Source: Pseudomonadota bacterium (GTDB lineage Bacteria; Pseudomonadota; Alphaproteobacteria; Rhizobiales; Rhizobiaceae). From it: 10,246 nt of DNA. Location of the stretch: assembly GCA_023422735.1 (NCBI GenBank), contig JAFAGL010000158.1:1-10246 (forward strand). Direction: 5' to 3'. Both the position numbers and the translations under genes were made by a program. This document shows positions 6,720-10,246 of this stretch, one piece after another. The notes below the pieces were generated by a model, which searched no databases, was not told the DNA's origin, and saw only the letters and a list, made by a program, of their open reading frames with translations. Numbering within the stretch: the first letter of the stretch is position 1; each line of letters starts with the position of its first letter.

Positions 6720-6729
6720 ACTGGCAATC

Positions 6730-7221
6730 TTATTCGCCGGCGTTCTCTGCTGCGGCCTTCTCGGCGGCGAGCTTTTCAGCTGCGGCAACCTTTTCGGCCT
6801 CAACACGGGCACGTTCTGCCTGAGCAGCTTCGCGCGCCGAATCGTTCAGCTTGCGGGCGCGGGCGTTGGTGTTTTCAACGATACGAGCCGACTTGCCGCG
6901 ACGATCGCGCAGGTAATAAAGCTTGGCGCGACGCACCTTACCGCGACGCACGACTTCCACGCCCTCGACCAGCGGCGAGTAAACCGGGAACACACGCTCC
7001 ACGCCTTCGCCATAGGAAATCTTGCGGACGGTGAAGTTTTCCTGGAAACCGGAACCAGCGCGCGCGATGCAAACGCCTTCATAGGCCTGCACGCGGGTAC
7101 GCGTACCTTCGGTCACGCGAACCAGAACGCGAAGCGTGTCGCCTGGCTGGAATTCTGGCAGCTTGCGCTTGGCTTCGATCTTTTCGGCCTGTTCGGCCTC
7201 GAGCTGACGGATGATATCCAT
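6730..7221 (-). CDS. rplS: 50S ribosomal protein L19, with long charged C-terminal tail
   Basis: L19 is a large-subunit ribosomal protein at the interface with the 30S subunit. The core is plain: FQPGDTLRVLVRVTEGTRTR (residues 24-43), VQAYEGVCIAR, FTVRKISYGEGVERVFPVYS (63-82), and VVRRGKVRRAKLYYLRDRRG near 90-109. The ATG at 7221 (MDIIRQLEAEQ) has AGAGG 9 nt upstream and fits the usual L19 start; the frame is open to 7323 without family similarity. At 163 aa it is longer than E. coli L19 (115 aa): after about residue 116 comes a tail of some 45 residues rich in Ala, Glu, Lys and Arg, predicted helical (ending in AEKLAAEKAAAENAGE). Tails of this kind occur in alphaproteobacterial L19 but vary in length. 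It is the last gene of rimM-trmD-rplS, 205 bp after trmD, followed by two hairpins. Confidence 0.97.
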   Translation of the reverse strand: MDIIRQLEAEQAEKIEAKRKLPEFQPGDTLRVLVRVTEGTRTRVQAYEGVCIARAGSGFQENFTVRKISYGEGVERVFPVYSPLVEGVEVVRRGKVRRAKLYYLRDRRGKSARIVENTNARARKLNDSAREAAQAERARVEAEKVAAAEKLAAEKAAAENAGE

Positions 7222-7390
7222 CGGTTCATACCTCTTCTTGTTCTTCCGACTGCCAGAGCGCCCTGCACTTGCCGTCCAGTTCAGCGACCGTACGACTATG
7301 CCTTGCAAGCTTTTCAGACTCACGCGGCAGGGGCGGTTTCACCGTCGATAATTGACGGGCATGAGGACGAATTGTCCGCATGGTGGCGCG

Positions 7391-7419
7391 CCAATACACG
7401 AGAACGACGCAGTTGTCAC
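7391..7419 (-). promoter_or_regulatory. Candidate internal promoter for rplS
   Basis: In the 205-bp gap between trmD and rplS the minus strand has GTGACA (7419-7414), a 17-nt spacer and TATTGG (7396-7391). The match is moderate. The unusually long gap inside this operon, with no terminator visible, leaves room for a separate rplS promoter or a leader of about 165 nt. Confidence 0.25.
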
Positions 7420-7426
7420 GCCTTGC

Positions 7427-8143
7427 TCAGCAACCCGGCTTCGATTTCTTGCCGGTTTTGGGTGGCGTATAGGCGTCGTAAAGATCGGGCCGGCGTGTTG
7501 CGGTCAACTGTTCGGCCTTGCACCGGCGCCAGGCAGCGATTTTCGCATGGTCGCCCGATGTCAGGACGGAAGGGATGGTCATGCCCTCGAATTCCGCTGG
7601 CCGCGTATAATGCGGATGCTCCAGCAGCCCGTTTTCGAAGCTTTCCTCGTCTCCTGAGGTCGCGTTGCCCATCACGCCGGGCAAAAGCCGTACAACCGTG
7701 TCCAGCACCACATGCGCCGCAGCTTCGCCGCCGGACAGAATGTAATCGCCGATCGAGACTTCTTCGAGATTTCGGCTGTCTATCACCCGCTGGTCTATGC
7801 CTTCGAAACGTCCGCAAACGAGAATCGCGCCCGGCCCCTGCGCCAGTTCGCGCACCCGCGCCTGCGTCAACGGGCGGCCGCGCGGGCTCATCAAAAGTTT
7901 CGGCCGATCATCAGCCACATCGTCGATCGCCTTGGCCACAATATCGGCACGCATCACCATGCCCGCCCCGCCACCTGCCGGCGTATCGTCCACCGTGCGG
8001 TGCTTGTCGCTCGCAAAGTCCCGGATATTGACGGCATCGAGCGACCACGTGCCGGTTTGCAAGGCGCGACCGGCCAATGCCAGTCCAAGCGGGCCGGGAA
8101 ACATTTCGGGGTAAAGCGTGAGGACCGTTGCGCGAAACGTCAG
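7427..8143 (-). CDS. trmD: tRNA (guanine-N1)-methyltransferase TrmD, apparent CTG start
   Basis: TrmD methylates G37 of tRNAs with S-adenosylmethionine and prevents +1 frameshifting; it is a SPOUT trefoil-knot enzyme. Motifs (238-aa numbering): DDTPAGGGAGMVM near 52-64, CGRFEGIDQR near 110-119, SIGDYILSGGE near 130-140, R181 in HYTRP and the catalytic aspartate D198 in SGDH. The first ATG in frame is at 8104, which would drop the first strand of the fold. Upstream the frame reads TFRATVLTLYPEMFPG, the normal family N-terminus, and the codon at the initiator position is CTG (8143-8141). It overlaps the rimM stop as CTGA and has GAGGAGG 7 nt upstream. No ATG, GTG or TTG lies between 8143 and 8104 in frame. 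I infer a CTG start, or an A-to-C change or base error in an ATGA overlap. The gene sits between rimM and rplS. Confidence 0.93.
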   Translation of the reverse strand: MTFRATVLTLYPEMFPGPLGLALAGRALQTGTWSLDAVNIRDFASDKHRTVDDTPAGGGAGMVMRADIVAKAIDDVADDRPKLLMSPRGRPLTQARVRELAQGPGAILVCGRFEGIDQRVIDSRNLEEVSIGDYILSGGEAAAHVVLDTVVRLLPGVMGNATSGDEESFENGLLEHPHYTRPAEFEGMTIPSVLTSGDHAKIAAWRRCKAEQLTATRRPDLYDAYTPPKTGKKSKPGC

Positions 8144-8694
8144 GACGAGCCCTCCTCGTCGTCGGTTGGCGCTTCCTCACCATCATCGACAAGGCCCGCA
8201 GCTTCGGGATCAACCCGCACCAGCCTGGCTTTCAAATCGACATCGGGAACGGCCGCTCGCGTAAACGGGATGAGCACAGGCTTGGCGCCTTTGCGCTTCA
8301 CATCCAGCATTTCGCCTGCCCCGAAATCGTGGACGGCGGTGATCGTGCCGATCGGCTCACTAGCCAGCGTTTCCACCGCCAGGCCGATCAGGTCGACATG
8401 ATAGAATTCGTCGTCTTCGAGATCGTCGGAAAGCCTGCTGCGATCCACGAACAATTCGGTGCCGTTCAGCGCTTCAGCATCGTTTCGCGTGTCCACGCCC
8501 TTGAAGCGAACAACCACGACCTCCTTGGACGGGCGCAGTTGCGCGACCTCAAGCACCCGGCCGCTCGCCGTTTGCAGCGGCCCGTAATCGCCCAGCGCCA
8601 TCGCATCGCCGGTGAAGGTTTTGACCCGCACTTCGCCTTTGATGCCATGGGCGGCGCCGACAATGCCGAGTTGTATAAGGTTTTGAGACGTCAT
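8140..8694 (-). CDS. rimM: Ribosome maturation factor RimM
   Basis: RimM binds ribosomal protein S19 and the 30S head and assists late maturation of 16S rRNA. The 184-aa product has the N-terminal RimM domain (LGIVGAAHGIKGEVRVKTFT, residues 9-28) and a C-terminal PRC-barrel from about residue 95 (EFYHVDLIGLAV, GTITAVHDFGAGEMLDV, VLIPFTRAAVP). An acidic tail rich in Asp and Glu from about 168 is an extension beyond the barrel. The ATG at 8694 is the only start in frame: a TAG stop lies 30 nt upstream. Its own Shine-Dalgarno is weak (GGAT, 7 nt spacing); a much better TAGGAGG lies 23 nt away. The stop overlaps the trmD start by 4 nt. rpsP, usually directly upstream, is absent; the divergent xerC gene is there. 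Confidence 0.95.
   Translation of the reverse strand: MTSQNLIQLGIVGAAHGIKGEVRVKTFTGDAMALGDYGPLQTASGRVLEVAQLRPSKEVVVVRFKGVDTRNDAEALNGTELFVDRSRLSDDLEDDEFYHVDLIGLAVETLASEPIGTITAVHDFGAGEMLDVKRKGAKPVLIPFTRAAVPDVDLKARLVRVDPEAAGLVDDGEEAPTDDEEGSS
8151..8157 (-). promoter_or_regulatory. Strong Shine-Dalgarno placed for the CTG start of trmD
   Basis: GAGGAGG on the minus strand (8157-8151), 7 nt before CTG at 8143, lies inside the last codons of rimM. The next ATG (8104) is 46 nt away from it, so the site supports initiation at CTG. Confidence 0.7.
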
Positions 8695-8813
8695 TTTGCG
8701 ATCCGCGTTTCGGCGAGCCTCCTACGCGTCCCGCACGGTGTTTTCAATCTTCACACCACGGTAACTCCCATAGTGCCAAGCTTTGGACCGACTGTTACGC
8801 TGATTTCGTGGCC
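8695..8813. promoter_or_regulatory. Divergent promoter region of rimM and xerC
   Basis: These 119 bp must hold the promoters of both the rimM operon (leftward) and xerC (rightward). I see no strong sigma-70 pair on either strand; TTGGCA on the minus strand near 8780 is a possible -35 without a good -10. An inverted repeat GGTGT (8737-8741) and ACACC (8753-8757) and a repeated CACGGT are present. An orphan TAGGAGG (8724-8718, minus) lies too far from the rimM ATG to be its ordinary ribosome site. Confidence 0.4.
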
Positions 8814-9749
8814 ATGACCGAAATTTTGATCCCCGCCAAACCCGATCTTGTGCAACGCCGCGTGGAATGGCTGCAAAGCCTGGCGCAGGAACGGCGCATG
8901 GCCGATCTGACCGTGCAAGCTTATGAGCGTGACACGCGGCAATTCCTGCATTTCCTGACGACGCATTTGGGCGGGCCACCTGGCATTTCGGACATCGCCA
9001 ATCTGCAGCTTGCGGATTTGCGCGCTTTCCTCACATTCCGGCGCGGTGATGGAGCGGGCGCGCGCACGCTCGGGCGATCCATGGCCGGCGTGCGGTCCTT
9101 CTTGCGGTTTCTGGAAAAGCGGGGCCTTGCTAATGCGGCTCCGGCTTCCGCTTTGCGCACGCCGAAGCAACCGCGATCCCTGCCCAAACCCTTGACGGCA
9201 ACCGACGCGATCCGTGTCGTGTCAGCCGGTGAACAGCTTGCGGAAGAACCCTGGATCGCTGCGCGCAACGCAGCAGTTCTGACGCTTCTCTATGGGGCCG
9301 GGCTTCGCATTTCCGAAGCGCTGGGGCTGCTGGCCGGTGAATTGACTGGCGCGGAAGAAACCCTGAGGATCAAAGGCAAGGGCGGCAAAACGCGCATGGT
9401 GCCGGTGCTGCCTGCCTTGCAACAGGCGGTCACGGAATATCGCTGCCTCTGCCCTTATCACCTGCCAGCCGAAGAGCCCTTGTTTCGCGGCGCGCGCGGC
9501 GGCAAACTGCAGGCGGCGATCCTGCAACGCGACATGCAGCGGATGCGCGGTGCGCTGGGTCTGCCGGAGACTGCAACGCCGCACGCGCTGCGCCATTCCT
9601 TTGCCACGCATCTTCTGGGGCGCGGCGGCGATTTGCGCACCATTCAGGAACTGCTTGGCCATGCCAGCCTTTCGACCACGCAGATTTACACCGATGTCGA
9701 TTCGGCGCGCCTTCTCGATATTTATTCTGCGGCCCATCCGCGGCGATAA
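8814..9749 (+). CDS. xerC: Tyrosine recombinase XerC
   Basis: XerC works with XerD at the dif site to resolve chromosome dimers at division. The 311-aa protein has the N-terminal core-binding domain (about residues 10-100; AYERDTRQFLHFL) and the catalytic domain with all tyrosine recombinase residues: R165 (GAGLRISEAL), K189 (KGKGGKTR), H257 and R260 (PHALRHSFATHLLG), H283 (LLGHASLSTTQ) and the nucleophile Y292 (IYTDV). The N-terminus MTEILIPAKPDLVQRRVEWL resembles XerC rather than XerD of Rhizobiales, so I assign XerC; the distinction is by similarity. ATG 8814 is preferred; GTG 8808 in frame adds two residues, and neither has a clear Shine-Dalgarno. It is divergent from rimM and followed after 7 nt by a TraB/GumN gene, probably cotranscribed. 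It appears to be a chromosomal housekeeping recombinase, with no phage or integron signs. Confidence 0.92.
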   Translation: MTEILIPAKPDLVQRRVEWLQSLAQERRMADLTVQAYERDTRQFLHFLTTHLGGPPGISDIANLQLADLRAFLTFRRGDGAGARTLGRSMAGVRSFLRFLEKRGLANAAPASALRTPKQPRSLPKPLTATDAIRVVSAGEQLAEEPWIAARNAAVLTLLYGAGLRISEALGLLAGELTGAEETLRIKGKGGKTRMVPVLPALQQAVTEYRCLCPYHLPAEEPLFRGARGGKLQAAILQRDMQRMRGALGLPETATPHALRHSFATHLLGRGGDLRTIQELLGHASLSTTQIYTDVDSARLLDIYSAAHPRR

Positions 9750-9756
9750 GCGCGCC

Positions 9757-10246
9757 ATGCGTTGGGTCTTGCGATTGATCGCCGCTTTGGCTTTGGCGGT
9801 CAGCGCCACACCACAGGTTTCAGCTGCCGAACCAGCCTGCGGGGGACACGATCTCATGCAGAAGATGAAAACAAGCGACACCGAAGCCCTGCAACGCATT
9901 CGCGCCCAAGCGGCGCTAACCTCGAATGGGCGCAACCGGTTCTGGAAAATCGAGCGGGACGGTCTTGCGCCGTCTTATCTGTTCGGGACGATGCATGTCA
10001 GCGATCCACGCGTGCTCGACCTGCCGACGGTCGTGCGCGAAGCGTTTAAACAATCCCGCGAACTGGTGGTCGAAACCACAGATATCCTCGATCCATCCGG
10101 CAAAACGGAGCTTCTGGCGAAGCGTCCCGACCTGACGATGTTTACCGACGCGACCACACTGACATCCTTGTTATCACCGGACGAACAACAGATCGTCGAC
10201 ACGGGACTGCGGGCGCGCGGTTTGAGCCTAACCAGCGTCAACAAAA
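9757..10246 (+). CDS. TraB/GumN family exported protein (3' part outside window)
   Basis: The frame is open from ATG 9757 to the window end (163 codons). It starts with a signal peptide (MRWVLRLIAALALAVSA followed by TPQVSAAEP; cleavage after VSA or VSAA), so the protein is probably periplasmic. Residues 62-90 (FWKIERDG, SYLFGTMHVSDPRVLDLP) carry the GTMH motif (G77-H80) that marks the TraB/GumN superfamily, and E106 in VVET fits the next conserved acidic position. Related TraB/TIKI proteins include metal-dependent proteases; whether this one is an enzyme is unknown. Full-length members are commonly around 300 aa or more, so about half is missing. It begins 7 nt after the xerC stop with no strong Shine-Dalgarno, which suggests cotranscription with xerC. 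C28 follows the signal peptide, but the sequence before it is not a lipobox. Confidence 0.87.
   Translation, partial: MRWVLRLIAALALAVSATPQVSAAEPACGGHDLMQKMKTSDTEALQRIRAQAALTSNGRNRFWKIERDGLAPSYLFGTMHVSDPRVLDLPTVVREAFKQSRELVVETTDILDPSGKTELLAKRPDLTMFTDATTLTSLLSPDEQQIVDTGLRARGLSLTSVNK

Noticed and set aside
6709..8031. A 440-codon plus-strand open frame across rplS and trmD.
   Set aside because: It spans two well-supported minus-strand genes and their gap, has low-complexity Arg/Pro/Ala-rich sequence and no family motif.
8722..8979. Minus-strand frame ending in YGSYRGVKIENTVRDA just upstream of rimM; the end looks faintly like the C-terminus of an M24-type peptidase.
   Set aside because: Most of it is antisense to the start of xerC and only some 18 codons lie in the intergenic region; the resemblance is too short to support a gene remnant.
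8814..9749. XerC as a sign of an integron, phage or genomic island.
   Set aside because: The sequence fits the housekeeping XerC of Rhizobiales, lies among core genes of similar composition, and there are no att repeats, tRNA target or cargo genes in view.

Overview
The window reads as ordinary chromosomal housekeeping DNA from an alphaproteobacterium of the order Hyphomicrobiales, most likely a Brucella/Ochrobactrum-like genus. This is inferred from three things: the protein sequences (XerC, TrmD, aconitase and a DUF2794 protein of a type I know from Rhizobiales), the GC-rich coding bias with long antisense shadow frames, and a degenerate copy of the short palindromic repeat common in Brucella and relatives. 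I see no insertion sequence, prophage gene, CRISPR array, tRNA or rRNA.

Layout. Positions 1-1304 (minus strand) hold ccmA and ccmB, the start of a cytochrome c maturation (heme handling) operon; ccmB runs off the left edge. A 277-bp divergent region follows and contains a candidate Irr-type iron control element. Then comes acnA (plus strand, 1582-4272), a complete aconitase that keeps its iron-sulfur cysteines, closed by a strong hairpin terminator. A secreted DUF1223 protein with a CxxC motif follows (4476-5213). The stretch 5214-5650 has no gene but holds a palindromic repeat at the DUF1223 stop codon and a good intrinsic terminator that points left, where no leftward gene is known. A DUF2794 gene (5651-6028) converges on a GNAT acetyltransferase gene (6053-6625, minus).

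The right part holds the minus-strand translation cluster rimM-trmD-rplS (8694 down to 6730): a ribosome maturation factor, the tRNA m1G37 methyltransferase and ribosomal protein L19. It ends in a clear intrinsic terminator. The usual first gene of this operon, rpsP, is not next to rimM; a divergent xerC recombinase gene lies there instead (8814-9749). xerC is followed after 7 nt by a TraB/GumN-family exported protein that runs off the right edge.

How the parts work together: ccmAB and acnA both serve iron- or heme-dependent metabolism, and a shared iron-responsive control point between them would make sense. rimM, trmD and rplS serve ribosome and tRNA function as one operon. The most notable sequence-level oddities are: (1) trmD has no ATG/GTG/TTG at its expected start but a CTG overlapping the rimM stop with an ideal Shine-Dalgarno; (2) the Irr-box-like palindrome between ccmA and acnA; (3) the orphan leftward terminator near 5314-5345, which may mark an undescribed small RNA. 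I did not find evidence for a novel multi-gene system.
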